Source: Epilithonimonas zeae
Lineage (GTDB): Bacteria > Bacteroidota > Bacteroidia > Flavobacteriales > Weeksellaceae
Assembly (NCBI RefSeq): GCF_900141765.1
Contig: NZ_FSRK01000001.1
Coordinates: 744,001-808,000 of the forward strand
Direction of reading: 5' to 3'
DNA: 64,000 nt
This document shows, one piece after another, positions 41,603 through 51,760 of the stretch. The notes under the pieces were generated by a model, which did no database searches, was not told where the DNA came from, and worked only from the letters and a program-made list of their open reading frames with translations. Every line of letters starts with the position of its first letter. The first letter of the stretch is position 1. The position numbers and the translations under genes are program-made.

Positions 41603-42928
41603 ATGTCAATCAACTTAATCGACCTTATCAAAGGTCAGCTGGGACCGGCAACGGTTTCCCAAACAGCAACTCAACTTGGAGAAAGTGAGTCTGGTATTTC
41701 AAAAGCAATTTCTGCATTATTGCCTGCTGTAGTAGGTGGTTTTGCAAATAGTAATGCACAGTCTGAACTTTTTACTACAGTAAAAGAAGCAGCTTCGTCA
41801 GGTGTGCTATCCAATTTATTAGGAAATCTGAATGGAAGCGATTCTGTAATTTCAAGAATTCTTTCTCTGATTTTTGGAGATGGAGATAAATTAGCTGCGA
41901 TAACTAATTCGGTTTCCAATTATGCAGGAATCAGTAATGATTCTACAAGCTCTTTATTAAATCTTGTTACTGGAGCTACAGCAGGAACGCTTGGAAAATA
42001 CGCATTGGATAATAATACAGATGCGTTTTCTTTTGGTAATCTTCTTAGCGAACAAAAAAATAATCTATCAGCACTTTTACCTGCAGGATTTAGTTTTGCA
42101 AGTTTAGGTTTAGGGAATTGGTTTGGTAGTGTAGATGCTGAAACTGTAAACGTAGTTCCTGAGCCTATGCAAACACCGATAGCGGATGTGAATCCTGTAA
42201 CACCAGCTACGGAAAAACCCGTAGTAACAGAAACGCCACAAGTGGAAGTTACAAGAAGTGGAACAACGCACGATATTGTTGGGAATAGTGATTCTGGAGG
42301 AAGCATTTGGAAATGGTTGTTACCATTATTATTGTTATTGCTTTTAGGATGGTTTTTCTGGAAACAATGTGATAAAAAAGCTGAGCCTGCACCAGTTGCT
42401 ATGACAGATTCCACAACAGTCGTTACTGATTCTACAAATGCTTTAGGTGATACGGTTTCTACAACCAGAGAAACATTGGTTGTGACTTTGCCAAGCGGTA
42501 AAACTTTACAAGCTTATAAAGGCGGAATCGAAGATCAAATTGTAACTTTCCTGAAGTCTGACGAATATAAAAACTCAACAGAAGCACAATTGAAAGACAA
42601 GTGGTTCAATTTTGATAATCTGAATTTCGAATTTGGAAAAGCCATTTTGACACCAGAATCACAAGTTCAATTGGATAACTTGAAAATGATTTTAGCTGAG
42701 TTTCCGGATGCGAAAATTAAAATTGGAGCTTACACCGATAAAAAAGGTGACGAAGCTGTAAATCTTAAATTATCTGGCGAAAGAGCAGGAGTTGTAAAAT
42801 CGGCAATCAATTCTAAACAAGTTTTGGAAGCAGAAGGATATGGTTCTAAGTTTGCTAAAGTTCCGGCGGAAGCTTCTGACAAAGAAAGAGAGTCTGACAG
42901 AAAAACAGCTGTGAGATTTACAAAGTAA
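41603..42928 (+). CDS. DUF937-OmpA fusion protein
   Basis: A 441-aa chimera. Residues 1-175 are a DUF937 domain (INLIDLIKGQLGPATVSQTATQLG, ALLPAVVGGFAN, SALLPAGFSFASLGLG); a Pro/Thr/Val linker; a membrane helix at about 233-250 (WKWLLPLLLLLLLGWFFW); and a C-terminal OmpA-type peptidoglycan-binding domain (FNFDNLNFEFGKAILTPES, KIKIGAYTDKKG, LSGERAGVVKSAI). No signal peptide, so the DUF937 part is predicted cytoplasmic and the OmpA part periplasmic. This layout suits a link between the cell wall and an internal partner. Confidence 0.85.
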   Translation: MSINLIDLIKGQLGPATVSQTATQLGESESGISKAISALLPAVVGGFANSNAQSELFTTVKEAASSGVLSNLLGNLNGSDSVISRILSLIFGDGDKLAAITNSVSNYAGISNDSTSSLLNLVTGATAGTLGKYALDNNTDAFSFGNLLSEQKNNLSALLPAGFSFASLGLGNWFGSVDAETVNVVPEPMQTPIADVNPVTPATEKPVVTETPQVEVTRSGTTHDIVGNSDSGGSIWKWLLPLLLLLLLGWFFWKQCDKKAEPAPVAMTDSTTVVTDSTNALGDTVSTTRETLVVTLPSGKTLQAYKGGIEDQIVTFLKSDEYKNSTEAQLKDKWFNFDNLNFEFGKAILTPESQVQLDNLKMILAEFPDAKIKIGAYTDKKGDEAVNLKLSGERAGVVKSAINSKQVLEAEGYGSKFAKVPAEASDKERESDRKTAVRFTK

Positions 42929-42948
42929 AATATAATTTCAAATTGATA

Positions 42949-42977
42949 AAAACTGCCAGAATTTGGCAGTTTTTTTA
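42949..42977 (+). terminator. Terminator of the DUF937-OmpA gene
   Basis: AAAACTGCCA pairs with TGGCAGTTTT, T7 tail. Confidence 0.9.
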
Positions 42978-43043
42978 TTGTCTTATTGTAGGTTAAGAAA
43001 AGTATTATTAAATTTGTTAGTCTAATCTAACAATAAAAATTAA

Positions 43044-44378
43044 TTGAATCAAAATAATAACAACAACGCTTGGAGAAAGGAGAGGAGTTCCAATTCGCTT
43101 CAAGAGGTTTTCGCCAGCGTCAATATTCCCAAAGATGGGAGTTTCAAGAAAAAACTAATGGCTTATATGGGACCGGGATTACTGGTCGCAGTTGGTTATA
43201 TGGATCCAGGGAATTGGGCTACAGATATTGCGGGTGGTGCGCAGTTTGGTTACACCTTACTTTCTGTCATTCTTATTTCTAATCTTTTCGCCATTGTTTT
43301 GCAATATTTATCAGTGAAATTAGGTGTTGTAGCAGAACGAGATTTGGCTCAGGCCTGTAAAGACCATTTCCATCCGGTTGTTAATTTCATATTATGGATA
43401 TTTTGTGAGATTGCGATTGCAGCTTGTGATTTGGCTGAGGTCATCGGTTCAGCGATTGCGTTGAATTTACTATTCGGAATTCCGTTGAGTGTTGGTGTTG
43501 TGATTACTGTGATTGATGTTTTTCTAATTTTATTTTTGCAATCACGAGGTTTCCGATACATAGAAAGTATAGTTGGAGGTTTGATATTCATCATTTTTGC
43601 ATCATTCTTATATGAGATAGTTCTCAGCAAACCGGAGATTTTACCAATGTTGGAAGGCTTGATTCCTAAGAAAGAAATAGTGACAAATCCTTCAATGCTC
43701 TACATTGCTATCGGTATTTTGGGTGCTACAGTGATGCCTCATAACCTTTATCTGCATAGTAGTATCGTTCAAACCAGAAACTATCCACGAACTACTGAGG
43801 GTAAGAAAGAAGCTTTGAAATTTGCCGGATTAGATAGTAGTTTTTCTTTGATGTTGGCTTTTTTTATCAATGCTGCTATTTTGATTATTTCGGCTGCTAC
43901 TTTTCACACAACAGGAAATAAAGATGTAGCGGATATTAATGATGCTTATATGTTGCTGACGCCACTTCTTGGAACAACTTTAGCGAGTATATTTTTTGGA
44001 ATAGCATTATTGGCTTCTGGGCAAAATTCTACTTTAACAGGAACACTTGCCGGACAAATTGTGATGGAAGGCTTTCTAAATATCAGATTGAAGCCTTGGG
44101 TAAGACGATTGATTACAAGATTGATTGCGATAGTTCCAGCCTTGATTATTTCTATAAAATACGGTGAACGAGGGACAGCTGATTTGTTAGTTTTCAGTCA
44201 GGTTATTTTATCGATGCAACTGAGTTTTGCTGTGGTTCCTTTGGTAATGTTTACCGGAAGCAAGGCTAAAATGGGCGAATTTGTTAACAAGCCTTGGTTG
44301 AAGATTGTAGCTTACATCATCAGTGCAATCATCATCGTTCTGAATCTTTATCTTTTGAAGGAGACTATATTTCCTTAA
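43044..44378 (+). CDS. mntH: Nramp-type divalent metal transporter
   Basis: A 444-aa Nramp carrier with about eleven helices. TM1 has the metal-binding motif [12 protein letters not shown] and TM6 has MPHNLYLHS, the canonical metal-coordinating pair, so Mn2+/Fe2+ uptake coupled to protons is likely. Start is TTG 43044 ([19 protein letters not shown]), with -7 box TAAATTTG about 30 nt upstream; no ATG precedes the first helix. Ends at its own terminator. Confidence 0.92.
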   Translation: MNQNNNNNAWRKERSSNSLQEVFASVNIPKDGSFKKKLMAYMGPGLLVAVGYMDPGNWATDIAGGAQFGYTLLSVILISNLFAIVLQYLSVKLGVVAERDLAQACKDHFHPVVNFILWIFCEIAIAACDLAEVIGSAIALNLLFGIPLSVGVVITVIDVFLILFLQSRGFRYIESIVGGLIFIIFASFLYEIVLSKPEILPMLEGLIPKKEIVTNPSMLYIAIGILGATVMPHNLYLHSSIVQTRNYPRTTEGKKEALKFAGLDSSFSLMLAFFINAAILIISAATFHTTGNKDVADINDAYMLLTPLLGTTLASIFFGIALLASGQNSTLTGTLAGQIVMEGFLNIRLKPWVRRLITRLIAIVPALIISIKYGERGTADLLVFSQVILSMQLSFAVVPLVMFTGSKAKMGEFVNKPWLKIVAYIISAIIIVLNLYLLKETIFP

Positions 44379-44390
44379 GTTATAAAATAA

Positions 44391-44420
44391 AAAACCGAAT
44401 CCTGAGATTCGGTTTTTTTT
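44391..44420 (+). terminator. mntH terminator
   Basis: AAAACCGAATC/GATTCGGTTTT with CTGA loop and T8 tail. Confidence 0.9.
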
Positions 44421-44450
44421 ATGTTGATTTTAAAAAATCAATCTTGTTTT

Positions 44451-44546
44451 GTGCGCAGCGCACCCCGACCTGAACGGAGCTCTTTTTATTTTTTATGAAA
44501 AATAAAAAAGCGGGAGTGGAGGGCGGATAAGGTGCCCAAATAATTA
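44451..44546 (-). repeat. Dispersed structured repeat, copy 4
   Basis: Reads on the minus strand, right after the transaldolase stop: ATTATTTGGGCACC, CCGCCCTCCACTCCCGCT, inner stem CTTTTTTATTTTT/AAAAATAAAAAG, GCTCCGTTCAGGTCGGGGTGC. The closing pair is GCACC/GGTGC, a compensatory change relative to GCAGC/GCTGC in copies 1-3. It ends with the palindrome GTGCGCAGCGCAC. Confidence 0.8.
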
Positions 44547-45197
44547 TCCTAATTTCTTAGAATCTGCCACGAATTGTGCTAATCCAGAATCTGTAAGCGG
44601 GTGCTTCAACAAGCTAAGAATCGGTGCCAATGGAGATGTAATAACATCTGCGCCAATCTTTGCACAATTGATGATATGCATAGGGCTTCTGATAGATGCT
44701 GCTAATATTTCTGTCTCGAAATAATAGTTATCATAAATCGTTCTGATTTCCTCGATAAGGTTAAGTCCATCGACAGAAATATCATCCAATCTTCCTAAGA
44801 AAGGAGAAACATAAGTTGCACCAGCTTTTGCAGCCAATAATGCCTGGCCTGCTGAGAAAATTAATGTGCAATTGGTTTTGATGCCTTTGTCAGAAAAATA
44901 TTTAAGAGCTTTTACGCCATCTTTAATCATTGGGATTTTTACTACGATTCTTTCGTGAAGTGCTGCCAATTCATCTCCTTCTTTAATCATTTCTTCGTAA
45001 GTCGTAGAAAGAACTTCTGCAGATACATCTCCATCTGCAATGTTGCAAATATCGATATAATGCTGGTTAATTGCTTCTTTTCCGCTGATTCCTTCTTTTG
45101 CCATCAACGAAGGATTGGTAGTAACGCCATCTAGAATCCCCAAATCTTGTGCTTCTCTGATTTGGTCCAAATTGGCTGTATCAATAAAAAATTTCAT
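44544..45197 (-). CDS. fsa: Fructose-6-phosphate aldolase / transaldolase-like enzyme
   Basis: A 217-aa short transaldolase: [31 protein letters not shown] at the N-terminus, then the Schiff-base Lys in [26 protein letters not shown], and [11 protein letters not shown]. Length matches the FSA/MipB-TalC subfamily rather than the 310-aa classic transaldolase. It transfers or cleaves a dihydroxyacetone unit in sugar-phosphate metabolism. Its 3' end runs into copy 4 of the dispersed repeat. Confidence 0.88.
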   Translation of the reverse strand: MKFFIDTANLDQIREAQDLGILDGVTTNPSLMAKEGISGKEAINQHYIDICNIADGDVSAEVLSTTYEEMIKEGDELAALHERIVVKIPMIKDGVKALKYFSDKGIKTNCTLIFSAGQALLAAKAGATYVSPFLGRLDDISVDGLNLIEEIRTIYDNYYFETEILAASIRSPMHIINCAKIGADVITSPLAPILSLLKHPLTDSGLAQFVADSKKLG

Positions 45198-45256
45198 ATA
45201 TAGGTTTTTATAAAATTGTTTTGTAAATATAGGTATTTAAAAAGCATTGTGGAAAT

Positions 45257-45284
45257 AAAAAAGAAGCCCTAAGGCTTCTTTTAA
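45257..45284 (-). terminator. Terminator of the gyrA/TPR unit
   Basis: AAAAGAAGCC/GGCTTCTTTT stem with T-run on the minus strand, just after the TPR gene stop. Confidence 0.88.
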
Positions 45285-45285
45285 G

Positions 45286-46662
45286 TTATTTCATTCCAGC
45301 TTCTTTTGCTTTGAACTCGTTGTACTTTGCCGTGTTTTGAGTGGTCATATACATTCCTTTTAGGAGTGTTACAACTTCTTTGTTATTAGGCTCATTAGCA
45401 TAAAGTTTTTCAGCATAAGGCAAAGCTTTTTGGAATCTGGCTCTTCTTTGCTCCAGAATTTTATTTGCTTCATCTATTTTTCCCGCTTTTTTCAAATCTC
45501 TGTATTGATTGATTGCAGCTTCGTCTTCTCCTAAAATTGCAAAAACCAAGTTGTTAAGTGCGTTAGGAAATTTAGAATCAATCTCTACTAATTTTTTGAA
45601 AGTAGCTTCAGCTTCAGCTTGTTTTGCCGGATCTTTACTTAGCATAACACCAAGATTATAAAGACTTTCTTTATCGTTTGGATTAGCAGCGATTTTTGCT
45701 TTCAAGTTATTTACAAACTCATCCGTTTTTCCGGATTTGAAATAAGAATTGCTTTGAACCTGACCTAAAGACTGATTTTTAGGGAATTTTTTTAAGCCTT
45801 CCTCTGCAACTTTTCCTGCTTCCTCATATTTCTGTTGTTCAAATAATAATGATGCAGTTACTTCATAAAGTTCTTCTTGCTTGCTTGGTGTTTTCTCAAT
45901 TTTGAAATCTGTATAACCAGCATTTGCTTTTTTATAAAGATCAAAAGCTGCTTTGTCTAAAGTTTCTACTTGTCCAGATTTGGTGTTTTTTGCTGTATAA
46001 ACAGTTTCTTCTCCTGTATAATTGGATTTAATTAAAGATTGAAGAATATCAGTCGATTGAGCTTTTTTATCGGGAGTTTGAGCATAAGCTACACCAGCGT
46101 AATAAAGGAAATTTTTATTATCCTGTCCTGCTGCTTTGAACAAATAATAAGTCTCAGCGAACTTTGCACCAGCCACGTCAAACTTTTTGTTATTATAGTT
46201 GGTTGTTGCTTCTTCATTTGCTTTTCTTAAAAGCGGATCAATTGCTCCTCTTAATTTTTCCGTCAAAGAAGGTGTATATTTTTCCTCTTTCAAAGAAAGA
46301 CCACTTCCAGACTTATCAGCAGCATCTTTCCCAACAAAATACACTTTATTCTTTTCTGCATCTTTTCCAGAATAAATGGTTTCATTGCCTAAAGTTGCAA
46401 TTTTAGCAAGATATTCTGCGCCTTCAATATTTTTTCCAGCTTTCAAAAGAGACAATCCTTTTGCGTAATAATATTGCTCAAGGACAGAAGGTTCCAACAA
46501 AAAAGTTTTGTCACCAAAAATACCTTCCGCTTTTGAAATTTCAGTATTTGCAGTTGTAAGATCTCCTGAATCAACTGCTTTTACAGCATTAGCAATTTCT
46601 TTTTTCTGCGCATTCATCAATGCTACAGATAGAACTGCTAGACTTAAAATTAATCTTTTCAT
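45286..46662 (-). CDS. Exported tetratricopeptide-repeat protein
   Basis: A 458-aa protein with signal MKRLILSLAVLSVALMNAQ and helical TPR units from residue 25 on (AEYLAKIATLG, NKKFDVAGAKFAETYYLF, QQKYEEAGKVAEEGLKKFPK, DKESLYNLGVMLSKD, AEATFKKLVEIDSKFPNALNNL, QKALPYAEKLYANEPNNKEV). Periplasmic scaffold, partner unknown. It follows gyrA on the same strand after 17 bp, so it is co-transcribed with gyrA; a pairing without an obvious functional reason. Confidence 0.8.
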   Translation of the reverse strand: MKRLILSLAVLSVALMNAQKKEIANAVKAVDSGDLTTANTEISKAEGIFGDKTFLLEPSVLEQYYYAKGLSLLKAGKNIEGAEYLAKIATLGNETIYSGKDAEKNKVYFVGKDAADKSGSGLSLKEEKYTPSLTEKLRGAIDPLLRKANEEATTNYNNKKFDVAGAKFAETYYLFKAAGQDNKNFLYYAGVAYAQTPDKKAQSTDILQSLIKSNYTGEETVYTAKNTKSGQVETLDKAAFDLYKKANAGYTDFKIEKTPSKQEELYEVTASLLFEQQKYEEAGKVAEEGLKKFPKNQSLGQVQSNSYFKSGKTDEFVNNLKAKIAANPNDKESLYNLGVMLSKDPAKQAEAEATFKKLVEIDSKFPNALNNLVFAILGEDEAAINQYRDLKKAGKIDEANKILEQRRARFQKALPYAEKLYANEPNNKEVVTLLKGMYMTTQNTAKYNEFKAKEAGMK

Positions 46663-46679
46663 ATTAAACTTTTAATTTT

Positions 46680-49301
46680 TTATTCGTTATCTTCTGATTC
46701 CTCAGTGTTTTCTGGTGCTTCGTCAGTCGTATTGTTTACTTCTTCTGAGTCACCGATATTTAATTGGTTATCGCCAGTTTGTTCTTCTGCTGAGAATTCT
46801 GGATTATTGCTGTCGTTTTCTAAACCTTCTTCGTTTTCTTCCTCTACATCTCGGTCCATTTCCACTTTAGCAATAGCTGCGATTTCGTCTTTAGTTTTTA
46901 GGTTAATGACTTTCACACCTTGAGTATTTCTACCCATCACACGCATCTCATTCATATTCATTCGGATGGCAACACCAGATTTGTTGATGATCATCAATCC
47001 ATCTTCGTCTGTTACACTTTGGATGGCGATTAGATTTCCTGTTTTTTCTGTAATGTTAAGCGTGATAACACCTTTTCCGCCACGGTTGGTGATACGGTAA
47101 TCTTCTACAGCCGTTCTCTTTCCGTAACCTCTTTCAGAAACCACAAGAACAGTATCATTTTCAAGATCATTAACAACAATCATTCCGATAACTTCATCGT
47201 TATCTTCAAGGGAAATTCCTCGCACACCAATAGACCCTCTACCTACAGCTCTAGCTTTTTCTTCAGGGAAACGGATACATTTTCCGTTTTTGGTAGCGAT
47301 CATAATTTGAGAATTTCCGTCTGTTAATTTTGCACCTAACAATTGATCATTATCACGGATTTCGATAGCATTCACACCATTTGTTCTTGGTCTGGAGTAA
47401 GCTTCCAAAGATGTTTTTTTGATGGTTCCGTTCTTGGTGATCATCACAACATTCATTTGGTTGATGTATTCCTGATTTTTAAGATCTTTCGTTCTGATGT
47501 AAGCCTTGATTTTATCATCTGGCTCGATGTTAATCAAATTCTGAACAGCTCTACCTTTCGCAGTTTTGGAACCTTCCGGAACCTCGAAAACTCTCAGCCA
47601 GAAACATTTTCCTTTTTCTGTGAAGAAAAGGAGATATTCGTGGTTTGTAGCTGTTACGATATATTCTAAGAAATCTTCATCTCTTGTAGTTGCAGCTCTA
47701 TTTCCTACGCCACCTCTGGATTGTACTTTATATTCAGAAAGAAGTGTTCTTTTGATATAGCCTGCGTGAGAAATTGTCAGAACTACTTTTTCATCTGGGA
47801 TAATATCTTCGATAGACATTTCTCCACCAGAATAATCGATTTCTGAACGTCTCGCGTCGCCATATTTTTCTTTGATTTCAAGAAGTTCATCTTTGATGAT
47901 TTGATAACGTCTTGGCTCATTAGAAAGAATATCTTCCAAATCTTTGATCAAGGCCATAATCTCTTCATACTCAGCACGGATTTTATCCAATTCCATACCG
48001 GTAAGACGAGCCAGACGAAGATCCAGAATTGCCTGAGCTTGGATTTCAGATAATTCAAACTCCTCAATCAAACCTTCTTTTGCCGCCGCAGGATTTGCGC
48101 TATGACGGATGATTGCAATCGCTCTGTCTAAAGAATCCTGAGTTCCGATAACTTTCATAAAGCCTTCAAGAATATGAGCTCTTTCTTTGGCTTTCCTCAA
48201 TTCGTATTCAGTTCTTCTAACGATTACTTCGTGACGGTGATCAACGAAATGAAGAATCAAATCTTTAACATTTAACTGTAAAGGTCTTCCTTTAACTAAA
48301 GCGATGTTATTAACTGAAAATGAAGTTTGTAGAGAAGTGTATTTATATAAAAGGTTTAATACAACATTTGGAATGGCGTCATTCTTTAATTCGTAAACAA
48401 CTCTAAGTCCGGTTCTGTCAGATTCGTCACGGATTTCGTAAATTCCCGGAAGTTTATCATCCTTAACCAACTCAGCCGTTCTGGCAATCATCTCTGCTTT
48501 GTTAACTTGGTAAGGAACCTCAGTTACAATAATGGCGTTTCTGTTTCCAATCTCTTCGAAATTAACTTTTGCTCTTAGAACGATACGTCCTCTTCCTGTA
48601 TGGAAAGCATCACGAACACCATCGTAACCATAAATAATCCCACCAGTTGGGAAATCGGGAGCGATGATATGTTTCATCAACTCATCAATGGTAATTTCTT
48701 TATTATCGATATATGCACAAATGGCATCAATACTTTCAGATAAATTGTGAGGCGCCATATTCGTCGCCATACCAACTGCAATACCAGAAGTTCCGTTGAC
48801 CAAAAGGTTTGGAACTCTTGTGGGAAGAACAGTAGGTTCTTGCAAAGAGTCGTCAAAGTTATTCTGAAAATCAACAGTATCTTTATCTAGGTCGGCAAGA
48901 ATTTCGTCAGAGATTTTCTTAAGTCTTGCTTCCGTATAACGCATTGCTGCAGGCGGGTCACCATCCATTGATCCGAAGTTACCCTGCCCATCAACCTGCT
49001 CATAACGCAAACTCCAAGGTTGTGCCATTCTTACCATTGCATCGTAAACCGAGCTGTCTCCGTGTGGGTGATATTTACCCAAAACGTCTCCAACGATTCT
49101 GGCAGATTTCAAATGTTTTCTGTTGGAAAATACATTCAGACCATACATACCGTAAAGAACACGTCTGTGTACGGGTTTCAAACCATCTCTTACATCTGGC
49201 AAAGCTCTTGATACAATTACTGACATCGAGTAATCGATGTAAGAGGTTTTCATCTCGTCAACAATGTTGATCGGTATTAACCTTTCTCCTTCCTTATGCA
49301 T
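46680..49301 (-). CDS. gyrA: DNA gyrase subunit A
   Basis: An 873-aa type II topoisomerase subunit. Near the start: [29 protein letters not shown]; the catalytic Tyr is in [10 protein letters not shown]. The quinolone pocket [19 protein letters not shown] has Ser and Asp at the E. coli 83 and 87 positions, i.e. the drug-sensitive state. The C-terminal beta-pinwheel has [11 protein letters not shown], a version of the GyrA box (usually QRRGGKG). The last 65 residues are highly acidic ([21 protein letters not shown]). With GyrB it introduces negative supercoils. Confidence 0.97.
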   Translation of the reverse strand: MHKEGERLIPINIVDEMKTSYIDYSMSVIVSRALPDVRDGLKPVHRRVLYGMYGLNVFSNRKHLKSARIVGDVLGKYHPHGDSSVYDAMVRMAQPWSLRYEQVDGQGNFGSMDGDPPAAMRYTEARLKKISDEILADLDKDTVDFQNNFDDSLQEPTVLPTRVPNLLVNGTSGIAVGMATNMAPHNLSESIDAICAYIDNKEITIDELMKHIIAPDFPTGGIIYGYDGVRDAFHTGRGRIVLRAKVNFEEIGNRNAIIVTEVPYQVNKAEMIARTAELVKDDKLPGIYEIRDESDRTGLRVVYELKNDAIPNVVLNLLYKYTSLQTSFSVNNIALVKGRPLQLNVKDLILHFVDHRHEVIVRRTEYELRKAKERAHILEGFMKVIGTQDSLDRAIAIIRHSANPAAAKEGLIEEFELSEIQAQAILDLRLARLTGMELDKIRAEYEEIMALIKDLEDILSNEPRRYQIIKDELLEIKEKYGDARRSEIDYSGGEMSIEDIIPDEKVVLTISHAGYIKRTLLSEYKVQSRGGVGNRAATTRDEDFLEYIVTATNHEYLLFFTEKGKCFWLRVFEVPEGSKTAKGRAVQNLINIEPDDKIKAYIRTKDLKNQEYINQMNVVMITKNGTIKKTSLEAYSRPRTNGVNAIEIRDNDQLLGAKLTDGNSQIMIATKNGKCIRFPEEKARAVGRGSIGVRGISLEDNDEVIGMIVVNDLENDTVLVVSERGYGKRTAVEDYRITNRGGKGVITLNITEKTGNLIAIQSVTDEDGLMIINKSGVAIRMNMNEMRVMGRNTQGVKVINLKTKDEIAAIAKVEMDRDVEEENEEGLENDSNNPEFSAEEQTGDNQLNIGDSEEVNNTTDEAPENTEESEDNE

Positions 49302-49448
49302 AAATATTTTTAATTTATTGTAAATCAGAAATTTATTTTAGTTTCTGACCTGTTGAGTTTTTCTGTTTTTTATAACGGGCTAATTTACAAAAAAAAACCG
49401 ATTTTTGCATTCTGAATTTATCAACATTAATCATAAAAAAATAAAAAT

Positions 49449-49763
49449 ATGAGTATCCTTAGTATTACATTCCACACAGTTGAAGATAGGATAAAAGAAT
49501 GGGATTTGTATGTAGATAATGATTTGCATCAAATGATTGAGAATCTAATAGATGTTGAGAAATATATTCTGTCAGAAGTCCATTCTGATATGGTAAATGA
49601 AGGGAAAAATACCAACCTTTTTCTTTTATTTGATAATGCGGAAATCCGTGACCAGTTTATGGAAAGCGAAATGGTGAATCTGGCAGAAAGAATCAATCAG
49701 AGATTTGGAGAAGAAGTGATGATTTTTCCGACTTTCCTTAATTCAAAAAAGAAAAGATTTTAA
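49449..49763 (+). CDS. DUF4286-family protein, 104 aa
   Basis: A small ferredoxin-like-fold protein: SILSITFHTVEDRIKEWDLYVDNDLHQMI, then EVHSDMVNEGKNTNLFLLFDN, EIRDQFMESEMVNLAERI and FGEEVMIFPTFLN. This matches DUF4286 as I know it; biochemical role unknown. It is followed 40 bp later by the AarF kinase gene and may share its transcript. Confidence 0.8.
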   Translation: MSILSITFHTVEDRIKEWDLYVDNDLHQMIENLIDVEKYILSEVHSDMVNEGKNTNLFLLFDNAEIRDQFMESEMVNLAERINQRFGEEVMIFPTFLNSKKKRF

Positions 49764-49803
49764 AGGAATAATTTTTGAGAATCATTAAACTCAAATCAAA
49801 ATT

Positions 49804-51441
49804 ATGTTCGACAAACAGCAACGCAAACTCAAAAGATCTGCTAAATTAATCTCTGTTTTAAGCAAATACGGATTCAAAGATCTTATTGCCAGAATGGGCA
49901 AAAAACCGGAAGAAAGTTCTGTAAATGAAATTGTTTCCAAAGGAACGGTTTATGAAAGAATCCGATTGGTTTTGGAAGAGTTGGGACCAACGTTTGTGAA
50001 GCTTGGACAGACTTTCAGTAATCGTGAGGATTTGTTGCCACCGGAATTGATTCAGGAGCTGCAGAAACTTCAGGATCGAGTTGAGGTTGTTGAAATGAAT
50101 GTTGAGGAAATCCTTGAAAATGAATTCAATATTTCGGTGAAAGAACATTTTTCGGAAATCATTTCAAAACCTTTGGCGACAGCGTCTATTGCTCAGGTTT
50201 ACAAAGCCACTTTAATTTCTGGTGAAGAAGTGATTCTGAAAATCAAAAAGCCTGATGTTCTCAGTGTTATCGAGGATGATTTGCTTCTTATTAAAGATCT
50301 AGTAAAGCTAATCTCTACTTATTCTGAAATTGCTTCAAAATTAAATCTAAAACAAGCGATTGCAACCTTCGAAAAGTCTTTGTTAGAAGAAGTTTCTTTG
50401 GTTAATGAGCGCAATAATATCAAGCAATTCTCTCTCAATTTTAAAAATAATAAAGAAACTTATGTTCCAATTGTTTATGACGAATTTTCCAATAACAATG
50501 TCCTTTGTATGGAGTTCATTGACGGAATCAAAGTCACGGATAAAACAGAACTTTTACGACATAATATTGATCCGGTTAAAATTTCGGAAGTTGGATTAAG
50601 GCTTTTCGTTTCTCAGATTTTGGATTACGGATTTTTCCACGCTGATCCTCATGCAGGTAATATTCTTGTGAAAAAAGATGGAAGAGTAGTTTTCATAGAT
50701 TTCGGAGCGGTTGGGAAAATTCAGCCGAATGATAAGGAGGTTTTGGAGAGTCTGATTGTTGCTTTTGTTGCGAAGAATTCTAATAAAATTGTACGTTCTC
50801 TCAAGAAAATGGCGGTGAGTTATGAGATTCCGGATGATAGAAAATTTGAAAATGACGTGGATGAAGTTCTGAATTTCGTTCACAGCACTTCTTTAAAAGA
50901 TATTAATCCGCACATCATCATCAACAAAATGAAAGATGTCCTTAAGGATAATCAGCTTTATATGCCAGACTATTTTTATCTTTTATTTAAAGGAATTGGT
51001 TTGATAGAAGGCGTTGGCAGAACTATTAATCCGGATTTGGATATTGTAAAAAGTTTGCATCCTTATACCAAGAAAATATTAACGAAGAAAATCAGTCCAA
51101 AAAAACTCCTGAAAAACGGAATGGATAAAGTGATTAATTTCACAGATAATGTAGATGAAATTCCAAAAGAACTTCGCTCCGTTCTGCAAAAACTGGATGA
51201 TAATAAATTCACGATCTCGAGTGAAATCAAAAACATTGAGAAAACGAATAACCTTATTAAATCTAGCATCGTAAATCTGATTTTAGCGATGATTCTGGGA
51301 GCGAATATCATTGCAACTGCTATCGTTTTTGTTTCAGAATCAGGTCCGAGGATTGGAGAAATGTCTTTGGTGGCAGTTTTGGGATTTGTGTTTTCTATTT
51401 TCCTAGTCATAGTTTTATTATTAAGGATTACAAGAAAGTGA
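49804..51441 (+). CDS. AarF/UbiB-family ABC1 kinase-like protein
   Basis: A 545-aa atypical protein-kinase-like protein. The family motif KxGQ is GPTFVKLGQTFSNREDLLPPELIQEL; then PLATASIAQVYKA (Ala-rich nucleotide loop), VILKIKKPDV, the catalytic loop HADPHAGNILV and metal-binding DFGAVG; two membrane helices end the protein. UbiB/COQ8 members support quinone synthesis or lipid handling; Flavobacteriia use menaquinone, so the exact role is open. Confidence 0.9.
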   Translation: MFDKQQRKLKRSAKLISVLSKYGFKDLIARMGKKPEESSVNEIVSKGTVYERIRLVLEELGPTFVKLGQTFSNREDLLPPELIQELQKLQDRVEVVEMNVEEILENEFNISVKEHFSEIISKPLATASIAQVYKATLISGEEVILKIKKPDVLSVIEDDLLLIKDLVKLISTYSEIASKLNLKQAIATFEKSLLEEVSLVNERNNIKQFSLNFKNNKETYVPIVYDEFSNNNVLCMEFIDGIKVTDKTELLRHNIDPVKISEVGLRLFVSQILDYGFFHADPHAGNILVKKDGRVVFIDFGAVGKIQPNDKEVLESLIVAFVAKNSNKIVRSLKKMAVSYEIPDDRKFENDVDEVLNFVHSTSLKDINPHIIINKMKDVLKDNQLYMPDYFYLLFKGIGLIEGVGRTINPDLDIVKSLHPYTKKILTKKISPKKLLKNGMDKVINFTDNVDEIPKELRSVLQKLDDNKFTISSEIKNIEKTNNLIKSSIVNLILAMILGANIIATAIVFVSESGPRIGEMSLVAVLGFVFSIFLVIVLLLRITRK

Positions 51442-51455
51442 TTATGTCATTTGTT

Positions 51456-51594
51456 AAACACAAAGGCACGATGATTTTTTTTAATTCAAATTAATTTAAG
51501 GCACAAAGTGCAACTTCGTTAAATGAAAAATCTTTGATTTTCTTCGTGCCTTAGTATAGCTTAGAGCTAACATATTCTTTGTGCCTTTGTGTTT
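51456..51594. repeat. 139-bp nested inverted repeat
   Basis: Perfect 14-bp ends AAACACAAAGGCAC/GTGCCTTTGTGTTT; inside, TAAGGCAC (51497-51504) pairs with GTGCCTTA (51546-51553) and GAAAAATC with GATTTTC. It starts 14 bp after the AarF stop and could act as a terminator-like cruciform or be a miniature mobile element. The 319-bp gap to pnp otherwise contains only the pnp promoter. Confidence 0.6.
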
Positions 51595-51687
51595 AGCTTT
51601 ATTAATTTAATAAACTGATTATTAAATTCAAATTCTTTTCAAAAAATACCTGTTTTCAATACATATTTATAATCCAAATAAATACAT

Positions 51688-51695
51688 TAAATTTG
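51688..51695 (+). promoter_or_regulatory. Candidate -7 box of pnp
   Basis: TAAATTTG, 65 nt before the pnp ATG, leaving a normal leader. Confidence 0.5.
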
Positions 51696-51760
51696 CACCA
51701 AATTTTAGACGAAATACATTAATTAAAAGTACTCAATACGGAGTACAACACAAACAATTT

